This document shows, in pieces, positions 1 through 5,129 of a stretch of 6,231 nt of DNA (within the stretch, counting starts at the first letter, position 1; every line of letters starts with the position of its first letter). Origin of the DNA: Clostridia bacterium (lineage in GTDB: Bacteria > Bacillota_A > Clostridia > Oscillospirales > CAG-272); NCBI GenBank assembly GCA_017445115.1, contig JAFSUU010000074.1:1-6231 (forward strand), given 5' to 3'. Below the pieces are notes generated by a model that saw nothing but the letters and a program-made list of their open reading frames with translations, was not told the DNA's origin and did no database searches. The position numbers and the translations under genes were made by a program.

Positions 1-521
1 CCCCACGCGGAGCGGGTCTTGCGCGAGAAAATGCGGGTCTGGAAATGCGTGACCTTCTTCTTCCACTGAGTTGTGAAATGCGCGGAAAATCCGGGCAGCC
101 TTGCAAACGTCGCGTCGTTTACAAACTTCGGATGGTCAAGCATGAATCTGACGGCGTTCTTGAAGTGACGGTAATACCATCCCTTACCGTCGCTGTCGAC
201 AAGCTCGGGAAATTGGTCGGACAGCTCTCTGTGATCGACCTTGATCTTGGAGTTTGCCCTTCGGTCGGGGACGCTGCACCACGCGAGCAAAGCGCTGCGC
301 GCGTGATCGATACGTTCATACGGATCGCCGGGGAGAAGACTTCCGTCCTTGTCGTGGAAAAGGTACCCCCGGGCGAGGATGGTGAATATACGCGTAAAGC
401 CCGTGAACTTGGAGAACATATCGATGGTAAAGCGGCCCATGTAGGTCTTGTCGCGATTGTTCTTCGCTTCGTAAGTCGGCTTTTCCGTATACGCTTTGAA
501 TTCAGCCCATTCGTTTGTCAT
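1..521 (-). CDS. Unknown protein coupled to the RNA polymerase-like gene (3' end outside window)
   Basis: This reading frame is open from an ATG at 521-519 to the left edge: 173 codons with no stop, so the C-terminus is missing. The start is fixed by an ATGA overlap with the stop of the upstream polymerase-like gene and by a GGAGG (complement of 533-537) 11 nt before the ATG. I do not recognise the family. The N-terminus reads MTNEWAEFKAYTEKPTYEAK; residues 28-55 are hydrophobic/aromatic (MGRFTIDMFSKFTGFTRIFT and following) but contain charges and are not a convincing membrane segment. A WYYRHFKNAVRFML stretch lies near residue 110. The visible end is very basic (WKKK, then SRKTR), which may mean nucleic-acid contact. 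No catalytic motif or signal peptide is visible. Translational coupling implies production in step with the polymerase, so a subunit or cofactor is a reasonable inference, not a demonstrated one. Confidence 0.8.
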   Translation of the reverse strand, partial: MTNEWAEFKAYTEKPTYEAKNNRDKTYMGRFTIDMFSKFTGFTRIFTILARGYLFHDKDGSLLPGDPYERIDHARSALLAWCSVPDRRANSKIKVDHRELSDQFPELVDSDGKGWYYRHFKNAVRFMLDHPKFVNDATFARLPGFSAHFTTQWKKKVTHFQTRIFSRKTRSAW

Positions 522-3500
522 CTTCCGAACAGCCTCCGTTTCTTCTTTTCCTCAGCCGGTCCGACTGTGAGTTCAAGCGCGGTGCGAGGCAACACCTCGA
601 GAACGAACCTGCGTTCGCCGAGCGCGACCGCGCACTTCACCGCTTCCTTGAGATCGACTCGCTTTTCACTCATGTCGGAAGGAGACAGGAGTGATACGCA
701 GGTCTTGATTATCTTCTCTTTGTAGTCGTCGGCTTTCAGAGCGGACTTCAGTATCGCCTTGAGGTAAGGACCGTCGTCCTTCTTTACGGCGTTTTTCTTT
801 ATTGCAATGCTTGAGTATAACTCGTCAAGATCGCAGAGTATATCCCCCATCAGGCGGTATCCGCTTTTTCTGAAATCGCAGAATACGTCCATATATCCGC
901 TGCCGACGCCGGGGGGCACGATGGAATACCACGCCTCCTCGCGTTCGTCCTTCGGGGTGAGATGCCACTCCTGCTCGATAAGCGCAGTCCGCGCCCTGCG
1001 TATGCCGTCCGGAGAGACGTTATCAAACTGCGCGTACAGATCGTCGGCGGAAACCTCTCCGAGCTGGTCGCGCGCGAAAAGGATGCGTTCGACGTCGCTC
1101 TTTCGCTTCAGCGTGGGGGAGAGGTGTCTTAGATACCTGATCCGCGCATCCGCCGCGTGATACGCCGATATCACCGCTTTCACGCGTTCCATGGCGAACG
1201 GATCGAGCCTGTCCTTCCACCCCGGATCAGCGGCGAAGGTGAAGAGCTCTTCGTCTTCAGCCGGTCTGACCTCGTGGCGCTTTGTCTCCTTGCCGAGCAT
1301 ATACGCGTAGTAAGGCAGACGTTCGAGATTGGAGCTTTCGATATCCCACAAGACCGTTTCCATGAAGTTCGTGATCCGCTGCTGCGTGGTCGGCTCGTAC
1401 CATTTGCGCTCGGAGCGGTCGCCGGCTATCTCTTTGTATCTCAGGAATAAGCTCTTTTTAAGCAGACGCCCGTTAATATATTCGTTGAGGTCGGGCTTGA
1501 CCCCGCTCTTTGCGGAGTCTATCTCCAGTCCCGTGAGGATAGCGAGGACTTCGGTGTCTACGCGGCTCTGCTCGCGCTCCTCGTTTTCTCCGTTCTCATC
1601 GTATGCGATTATACCGCACCGCAGAGCTATGTTGCTGATCTGTCCCACGCGTGAGGAGAAGGTGCTTTCGACCGTCTTCGCCCTCGCGATCCAGTCGTTC
1701 GCGTTCGCTATCAGCGGTTCGGCTGCGGGGATCTTCAGTACCGGCAAGGAGCTCCCGTCGGCGTATCCGCGCCTTACGCATTCGTTGACAAGAGGATCGG
1801 CGACCGTCTTGATCAGATCCCCGTCGTAGTCCGCCCCTCCGAGGCGTTCGGGGACTAGTGAACGCGAATCTACCATGAGAACGTAATATAGGTGAGAAAG
1901 GTATCTTTCCCGTATCGGTCCGACCTTTGAGATCGGATATACAAGCGCTTCCTCGTTGCGCGCGATGTGCGGACTGCGGAGCAGAGTGTAATACGGCTGC
2001 TCCTCATATGCCGGACGCGGCGCGTATATCTCGTTTCCGCGCAGCTCCTCCGTCTGTAAAGCGTCATACGCCCTTTCTTCTCCCACCGAGGTCTTTACGA
2101 TATACGCGAGAAGCCGTATCAGATCATCGGAAAGATACCGGACGTCGCCGGAAACATATAGCTTGCCGACCGAATAATTGTTTTTTACGCTCTCCGCGTT
2201 ATCGGCGAGCTCCTTTGCAAATATGCTTTCCTCGAGAAACAGCGGATTCTTCTTTACAAGCTCGGCTCTGGCTCTCCGTCTGTCGGTGATTTCAAGCTCG
2301 TCGTCGTTAAGATCGCGAAGAAAGTATTCCCGCCTCTTTTCATCGTTTGAAAAATAATCGTAATACACGGCCTCGGTAGTTTTCGTCAGCCAGCGGCGGG
2401 GATCCTCGAGAGGCGAGCGGTCCCATCCGAGAGGAAGATCCTTCGGACGGAACTCGTCTTCCGTAAGAGCGAGCGTATTGATGAATTGGTAGTTAAGGTC
2501 TGTTATCTCCCGGCTCTCCGCTTTGTCCGAGCCGGAGACGTACAGCGCGTGTCCGTATCTGCGGCAGCGTTCAAGATATTCGGCCCATGAAAGACCGTTT
2601 TCGGTCATCCATCCGAAGCCCTTGAACATGCTTTTTGTCAGGATCAGCTCGACTCCGGAAACCGGGTGTTCGACGCCCCATATATCGACTATCTTTGAAA
2701 TCCCGAGTTCGGAAAACAGCTTTTTGTGATCTATCTCGTGTATCACGCCTTTAACGTACGGTAAACGTATCTGAAAAGAGTGATGGTTCCCCGAAGGATC
2801 GAGAGCGTGGGCGAACTCTTTTGAAACGATCCCCTCGCCGTCGAATTCGAGCACCTCGACGTCGGCGGTCTTTTCCACGCGGGAATAGACGCGCGTCGGC
2901 TCGTCGCTCCCGTCGTCCTCGACGGTGATTATGCGGGCGTTCTTAACCACGCTTTTCGGATTGTCTATGACTATTATCTTTTCATCGGAAAGCAGAAGAT
3001 CGTTGTCGTATCTCCTGCCGCTGGTATACATAAGGCCGTTATATGCGTACAGCTTTGCGAGCTGGCAATCGCCGACCGTCATACCGAGCATTATCCTTTC
3101 GCGGAGCGGCTCGTACAGATCGCGCCGGATAAATGAAAGTTTATTCTTCCGGCTCATATTAGCGGAGCGCTCGAAAGCGACGAACGAGTGTTTCCCCTGT
3201 CCGAAATCAAGCTCGATCCCCTCTTTGCAGAGCATGGTCTTCGCCTTGCCTATGATATACGGATCCATACTTGCGCGCCGTCTGTCGAAGGTCCCGGAGA
3301 AGTCGATATATATGAGGTGATCCTTCAGCTTGTCACAGAGCTCTTCCCGACGGTAGTTGTCGCCGTAAAGCAGACACATCGCCTGATGGAACATCGCGCA
3401 GTCCGCCTGCTTCGTCTCTTCAACGAGGTATTCTTTTGACGTTTCCGTCGCGTCAAATGAAAAGCTCCAGTTTTTGTCCTCGCCTTTGGCTGTGGAGATG

Positions 3501-3547
3501 ATGGATAGAGCGGAAATCTGACGGATGACGTATTTTCTCAATGCCAT
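518..3547 (-). CDS. Two-barrel RNA polymerase-like protein (YonO / eukaryotic-type RdRP superfamily)
   Basis: Predicted single-chain cytoplasmic RNA polymerase of 1009 aa. Residues are numbered from the ATG at 3547. The catalytic loop is GGADYDGD, with D573, D575 and D577 matching the metal-binding D-b-D-G-D of cellular RdRPs and RNAP beta'. Other RdRP-type motifs occur in order: NMSRKNKLSFI (130-140), KLYAYNGLMYTSGRR (165-179), DGEGIVS (236-242), FQIRLPYVKG (258-267), VDIWG (287-291), ILTKSMFKG (302-310), LRSPHIARNEE (523-533), RVGQISNIALR (633-643) and IDSAKSGVKPD (676-686). The first barrel is therefore about 235-310 and the second about 520-580. Residues 690-1009 are unassigned and end in a basic tail (EEKKKRRLFGR). 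The family includes SPbeta YonO, a DNA-dependent polymerase, so the template here is undetermined. An in-frame ATG at 3586 lies upstream of the predicted -10 box; the ATG at 3547 follows GGAAGG with 6-nt spacing and is preferred. The gene overlaps its downstream partner by ATGA. Confidence 0.87.
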   Translation of the reverse strand: MALRKYVIRQISALSIISTAKGEDKNWSFSFDATETSKEYLVEETKQADCAMFHQAMCLLYGDNYRREELCDKLKDHLIYIDFSGTFDRRRASMDPYIIGKAKTMLCKEGIELDFGQGKHSFVAFERSANMSRKNKLSFIRRDLYEPLRERIMLGMTVGDCQLAKLYAYNGLMYTSGRRYDNDLLLSDEKIIVIDNPKSVVKNARIITVEDDGSDEPTRVYSRVEKTADVEVLEFDGEGIVSKEFAHALDPSGNHHSFQIRLPYVKGVIHEIDHKKLFSELGISKIVDIWGVEHPVSGVELILTKSMFKGFGWMTENGLSWAEYLERCRRYGHALYVSGSDKAESREITDLNYQFINTLALTEDEFRPKDLPLGWDRSPLEDPRRWLTKTTEAVYYDYFSNDEKRREYFLRDLNDDELEITDRRRARAELVKKNPLFLEESIFAKELADNAESVKNNYSVGKLYVSGDVRYLSDDLIRLLAYIVKTSVGEERAYDALQTEELRGNEIYAPRPAYEEQPYYTLLRSPHIARNEEALVYPISKVGPIRERYLSHLYYVLMVDSRSLVPERLGGADYDGDLIKTVADPLVNECVRRGYADGSSLPVLKIPAAEPLIANANDWIARAKTVESTFSSRVGQISNIALRCGIIAYDENGENEEREQSRVDTEVLAILTGLEIDSAKSGVKPDLNEYINGRLLKKSLFLRYKEIAGDRSERKWYEPTTQQRITNFMETVLWDIESSNLERLPYYAYMLGKETKRHEVRPAEDEELFTFAADPGWKDRLDPFAMERVKAVISAYHAADARIRYLRHLSPTLKRKSDVERILFARDQLGEVSADDLYAQFDNVSPDGIRRARTALIEQEWHLTPKDEREEAWYSIVPPGVGSGYMDVFCDFRKSGYRLMGDILCDLDELYSSIAIKKNAVKKDDGPYLKAILKSALKADDYKEKIIKTCVSLLSPSDMSEKRVDLKEAVKCAVALGERRFVLEVLPRTALELTVGPAEEKKKRRLFGR

Positions 3548-3553
3548 ATCGAA

Positions 3554-3574
3554 CCTTCCAAATGTTACTTGGAA
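3554..3574 (-). promoter_or_regulatory. Dyad over transcription start and ribosome-binding site
   Basis: TTCCAA (3556-3561) and TTGGAA (3569-3574) are perfect inverted copies around a 7-bp centre. The dyad spans the predicted start of transcription, and its proximal arm overlaps the Shine-Dalgarno GGAAGG (complement of 3554-3559). It could be a repressor operator at about +1. If transcription starts slightly upstream, it could instead form a small mRNA hairpin hiding the ribosome-binding site. The symmetry is visible; the role is inferred. Confidence 0.4.
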
Positions 3575-3576
3575 AG

Positions 3577-3605
3577 AGTATATCATATCCGGAGTGAAAA
3601 ATCAA
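3577..3605 (-). promoter_or_regulatory. Sigma-A-type promoter of the polymerase-like gene
   Basis: Read on the minus strand, TTGATT (complement of 3600-3605), a 17-bp spacer and TATACT (complement of 3577-3582) form a near-consensus promoter. Transcription should begin near 3570, giving a leader of about 22 nt that carries only the GGAAGG ribosome-binding site. The upstream ATG at 3586 would then not be transcribed. Confidence 0.75.
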
Positions 3606-3613
3606 TGATCGGA

Positions 3614-3629
3614 CGGGTATTTGCGGGTA
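3614..3629. repeat. CGGGTA direct repeat with 10-bp period
   Basis: CGGGTA occurs at 3614-3619 and again at 3624-3629, exactly 10 bp apart, so both copies face the same side of the helix. They lie 9-24 bp upstream of the -35 box of the polymerase-like gene, where an activator would bind. Two six-base copies could be chance, so this is only a candidate. Confidence 0.25.
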
Positions 3630-3646
3630 AAAAGCGTGGTGTAACC

Positions 3647-3700
3647 GTTATTTAAATACTACCCCCGCAGTTGCAACTGCGGGGGTAGTATTTAAATAAC
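3647..3700. repeat. Perfect 54-bp palindrome with no spacer
   Basis: Two 27-bp arms, 3647-3673 and 3674-3700, are exact reverse complements with no unpaired centre. From the outside in, each arm is AT-rich (GTTATTTAAATA), then a GC block (CTACCCCCGCAG), then TTG meeting CAA. The AT-rich part contains its own ATTTAAAT palindrome. As RNA it would fold into a very stable hairpin on either strand, but neither side is followed by a clean U-run, and it sits upstream of two divergent promoters where a terminator is not needed. It could be a REP/MITE-like mobile repeat, a recombinase or replication site, or a cruciform-forming insulator. A 17-bp piece of one arm recurs at 4950-4966. Confidence 0.95.
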
Positions 3701-3701
3701 A

Positions 3702-3727
3702 AATCAATCAGCAAAAACTGCTTGATT
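3702..3727. repeat. Imperfect hairpin beside the palindrome
   Basis: AATCAA (3702-3707) pairs with TTGATT (3722-3727) and CAG (3709-3711) with CTG (3718-3720). There is one T/C mismatch (3708 and 3721) and a CAAAAA loop. It begins 2 bp after the 54-bp palindrome, so the two could form consecutive stems in a plus-strand RNA. It lacks a U-tract and is not a typical terminator. Confidence 0.4.
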
Positions 3728-3753
3728 AGCAGACGATCCACGGTCGTTCCTTT

Positions 3754-3788
3754 CCGAACCGGGAGCCGGGTCGGTTGCTTTTTCTTTT
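3754..3788 (+). terminator. Orphan plus-strand terminator
   Basis: CCGAACCGG (3754-3762) pairs with CCGGGTCGG (3766-3774) around a GAG loop, with one A/G mismatch. It is followed by TTGCTTTTTCTTTT (3775-3788), a good intrinsic terminator on the plus strand. No plus-strand gene lies before it: upstream are only the palindrome and the antisense of the polymerase-like gene. It may shield the XRE promoter from read-through, end a small RNA spanning the palindrome, or be the remnant of a lost gene. Confidence 0.6.
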
Positions 3789-3795
3789 CGCATAA

Positions 3796-3824
3796 TTGAC
3801 TTCCCGAGCTTTAATTGATATACT
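3796..3824 (+). promoter_or_regulatory. Sigma-A-type promoter of the XRE regulator
   Basis: TTGACT (3796-3801), 17 bp and TATACT (3819-3824) form a near-consensus promoter with a predicted start near 3831. The leader to the ATG at 3863 would be about 32 nt and includes AAAGGG (3850-3855) as the ribosome-binding site. The -10 box TATACT matches that of the divergent polymerase promoter exactly. Confidence 0.75.
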
Positions 3825-3836
3825 GTTACCGTATAT
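3818..3836. promoter_or_regulatory. Candidate operator over the XRE -10 box
   Basis: ATATACTG (3818-3825) and CCGTATAT (3829-3836) are inverted copies matching at 7 of 8 positions around a TTA centre. The 19-bp dyad covers the -10 box and transcription start, the usual position for autorepression by XRE/cI-type regulators. Binding by the adjacent regulator is an inference. Confidence 0.4.
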
Positions 3837-3862
3837 GAAACGCCAACAGAAAGGGCAAAGAA

Positions 3863-4252
3863 ATGGATAACAGGATAAATGTCTTGAGAAAAAGCAGAAA
3901 TCTGACGACTGAAGCTCTCGCTGAAAGAATAAAAGTTTCCACCGAGCTGTTACAGAAGTGGGAAGATGGGACAAAGGAAATAACTCTCGAAGGCGTTATC
4001 GCTCTCTCTGAGTATTTCAAAGTCCCCGTCGATTTTCTTATTTGTCTTGACCCCGAAAAGGGAGATGAATCAGAGGAGCTTCTCAGGGCGATTTGTTATC
4101 ACCCCGTTCTGGGCAAGTTCTTAAAAAGCATGCAAGACGGATTTATGAAAATGGATAACGAAGACAAACGCGACGGATTTATCGAAGGGTGGCTCTGCTG
4201 CGCCAGAGAGACTCTCCGAATAATGAAAATGAAGAAGCGAAAGAAAAAATGA
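3863..4252 (+). CDS. XRE-family helix-turn-helix transcriptional regulator
   Basis: A 129-aa protein starting at an ATG 7 nt after AAAGGG. Residues 1-63 form a typical Cro/cI-type HTH_3 domain: INVLRKSRNLTTEALAERIK (5-24) is helix 1 and the start of the helix-turn-helix, VSTELLQKWEDG (25-36) carries the recognition helix, and ITLEGVIALSEYFKVPVDFL (40-59) gives the closing helices, which end in the common VPVDFL motif. Residues 64-129 are a family-specific tail rich in charge, with CC at 112-113 and a lysine/arginine run at the end (KMKKRKKK). No ligand or protease domain is recognisable there. It has its own promoter with an overlapping dyad and its own terminator, which fits an autoregulated gene. 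It faces away from the polymerase-like gene and may control that divergent promoter as well; the latter is inference. Confidence 0.88.
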   Translation: MDNRINVLRKSRNLTTEALAERIKVSTELLQKWEDGTKEITLEGVIALSEYFKVPVDFLICLDPEKGDESEELLRAICYHPVLGKFLKSMQDGFMKMDNEDKRDGFIEGWLCCARETLRIMKMKKRKKK

Positions 4253-4271
4253 GTATTTCTCTTCAATAACT

Positions 4272-4317
4272 CCGAAGCGGTTGTCTTGCGTTGTCGACCG
4301 CTTCGGCTTTTCTTTTT
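4272..4317 (+). terminator. Intrinsic terminator after the XRE gene
   Basis: CCGAAGCGGT (4272-4281) pairs perfectly with ACCGCTTCGG (4297-4306), a 10-bp GC-rich stem with a 15-nt loop. It is followed by CTTTTCTTTTT (4307-4317). It begins 19 nt after the stop codon and should end the XRE transcript. Confidence 0.85.
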
Positions 4318-4375
4318 CGGATATGACTTGAATTATATAGTAATTATCTACACAATATTTAAGGAAGTGATACAT

Positions 4376-4918
4376 ATGATGTTTTTTATAGCCGATACGC
4401 ATTTCGGACACAAGAACGTATTGAAGCTGTGTGACCGTCCGTTCGACACCGTAGAGCAGATGAACGAGACGATGATCGAAAGCTGGAACAAGCGAGTGAC
4501 CGGGAGCGATACCGTCTACATCGTCGGAGATATGTTTTTCCGCTGTGAGGATCCCGAATCGATCATTCGCAGACTGCACGGCAAGAAGCGCCTCATAGTC
4601 GGCAATCACGACAGCTCGTGGATGAACAAGATCAATTTGGATAAGTATTTCAAGAGCGTCGAACTGATGACGATAACCTCCGACGGAGCGCACGCGGTCA
4701 CTCTATGCCACTATCCGCTTCTTTCTTGGAAGCACGCAAAGACCTCATATATGATCCACGGACATATCCACGCGAACACCGATATGGATTTCTGGCCGAT
4801 GCTGCTGGCGCGCGAGAACGTTTTGAATGCCGGCGTCGATCTGAACGGCTTTAAGCCCGTTCCGTTTGATGAGTTGTTCGAAAACAATAAGCGGTTCAAG
4901 GCGGAGCACCCGATTTGA
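4376..4918 (+). CDS. Calcineurin-like metallophosphoesterase
   Basis: A 180-aa cytoplasmic protein of the metallophosphoesterase superfamily, which hydrolyses phosphomono- or diester bonds with two metal ions. All core motifs are visible: D7-T-H9 (with FGH following), G51-D52, G76-N77-H78-D79, H112 in CHYP, and G129-H130-I-H132. The compact length and the FIADTHFGHKN opening resemble the small stand-alone bacterial phosphoesterases grouped as COG4186; the substrate is unknown. The ATG at 4376 follows AAGGAAG (4361-4367) by 8 nt; a second in-frame ATG at 4379 is a close alternative. An upstream in-frame ATG at 4286 is unlikely because it lies inside the XRE terminator. No clear promoter was found, so expression may come from read-through or a weak local promoter. 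Lying near a polymerase, it might act on nucleic-acid ends or nucleotides, but this is speculation. Confidence 0.9.
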   Translation: MMFFIADTHFGHKNVLKLCDRPFDTVEQMNETMIESWNKRVTGSDTVYIVGDMFFRCEDPESIIRRLHGKKRLIVGNHDSSWMNKINLDKYFKSVELMTITSDGAHAVTLCHYPLLSWKHAKTSYMIHGHIHANTDMDFWPMLLARENVLNAGVDLNGFKPVPFDELFENNKRFKAEHPI

Positions 4919-4924
4919 AGCGGA

Positions 4925-4947
4925 GAAACGCATTAGTTTCGTTTTTT
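4925..4947 (+). terminator. Weak hairpin plus T-run after the phosphoesterase gene
   Basis: GAAAC (4925-4929) pairs with GTTTC (4936-4940) around a 6-nt loop and is followed by GTTTTTT. The short AT-rich stem makes it a weak terminator at best; a stronger one follows at 4982-5008. Confidence 0.4.
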
Positions 4948-4949
4948 AT

Positions 4950-4966
4950 ATACTACCCCCGCAGTT
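4950..4966. repeat. 17-bp partial copy of the palindrome arm
   Basis: ATACTACCCCCGCAGTT here is identical to 3656-3672 and to the reverse complement of 3675-3691 within the 54-bp palindrome. The copy has no opposing arm and the match ends abruptly at both sides. The two sites bracket the XRE and phosphoesterase genes, about 1.25 kb apart. Confidence 0.9.
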
Positions 4967-4981
4967 ACATATCATACTAAG

Positions 4982-5008
4982 AGACCGACGTTCATCGCCG
5001 GTCTTTTT
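4982..5008 (+). terminator. Terminator or attenuator ahead of the parM-like gene
   Basis: AGACCG (4982-4987 region) pairs with CGGTCT (4999-5004). A CG/CG extension sits inside an A/C mismatch, the loop is TTCAT, and the downstream T-run is TTTTT (5004-5008). It most simply ends the phosphoesterase transcript. Because no promoter is obvious between it and the parM-like gene, an attenuator role cannot be excluded. Confidence 0.65.
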
Positions 5009-5050
5009 GTATGTAAAAATACAGCCGCAAGGCGGAAAGGAGAGATGCCT

Positions 5051-5068
5051 ATGAGGGTGTCTTATTAA
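5051..5068 (+). CDS. Possible five-codon leader peptide MRVSY
   Basis: AAAGGAG (5036-5042) stands 8 nt before an ATG at 5051, which opens a five-codon frame ending in TAA at 5066-5068. An ATG in the same frame at 5045 gives MPMRVSY but is only 2 nt from the GGAG. A ribosome-binding site this strong in front of so short a frame, 60 nt before the parM-like start, suggests a translated leader that tunes downstream expression. It could equally be a chance frame. Confidence 0.25.
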   Translation: MRVSY

Positions 5069-5129
5069 CAAAAGAAAACATAAGAGCGTAAACCACAAGT
5101 TAAAAAAACACAAGGAGGAAGAAAAGAAA

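Larger units (their letters stand above)
3548..3862. other. Divergent intergenic control region
   Basis: This 315-bp gene-free stretch separates the polymerase-like gene from the XRE regulator. From left to right it holds the polymerase promoter and dyad, a CGGGTA direct repeat at one helical turn (3614-3619 and 3624-3629) just upstream of that promoter's -35 box, the 54-bp palindrome, a smaller hairpin, an orphan plus-strand terminator, and the XRE promoter with its dyad. A near-repeat AAATCAATGA / AAATCAATCA (3599-3608 and 3701-3710) flanks the palindrome in direct orientation. No convincing open reading frame was seen. Confidence 0.7.
4919..5129 (+). other. Leader region of the partition operon
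   Basis: These 211 bp carry the weak hairpin, the 17-bp repeat, the terminator, a small CCGC-AAG-GCGG hairpin (5025-5035), a possible leader peptide and an A-rich stretch with CACAAG twice (about 16 bp apart, near 5093 and 5109). Type II partition systems often place the centromere parC here as tandem ~10-11-bp repeats; I see no such array. No convincing sigma-A promoter was found, so the transcription start of the operon is unresolved. Confidence 0.5.

Noticed and set aside
45..725. 226-codon plus-strand frame
   Set aside because: It lies antisense to the 173-codon partner gene and the 3' end of the polymerase-like gene, both better supported by coupling and motifs. Its protein is low-complexity and has no domain or ribosome-binding site.
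3647..3727. CRISPR-like repeat or tRNA in the structured intergenic region
   Set aside because: There is one palindrome with no regularly spaced copies, and no cloverleaf or CCA end can be drawn.
3563..3829. Shared TGTTAC core in the dyads at both divergent promoters
   Set aside because: TGTTAC is at 3563-3568 and 3824-3829, but the dyad arms differ (TTCCAA versus ATATAC) and GTTAC also occurs elsewhere, so chance explains it.
3835..3870. Short upstream frame (11 codons, MKRQQKGQRNG) overlapping the XRE start
   Set aside because: It has no ribosome-binding site and begins within a few bases of the predicted transcription start.
4328..4356. TTGAAT-17-CACAAT as a promoter for the phosphoesterase gene
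   Set aside because: The -10 match is poor, and the predicted start would fall on the ribosome-binding site at 4361-4367.
4121..4693. 190-codon minus-strand frame
   Set aside because: It crosses the XRE gene end, its terminator and the phosphoesterase start, all well supported on the plus strand.
4919..5129. parC centromere repeats upstream of parM
   Set aside because: Only a six-base CACAAG pair was found, with no tandem array of about 10-11 bp repeats.
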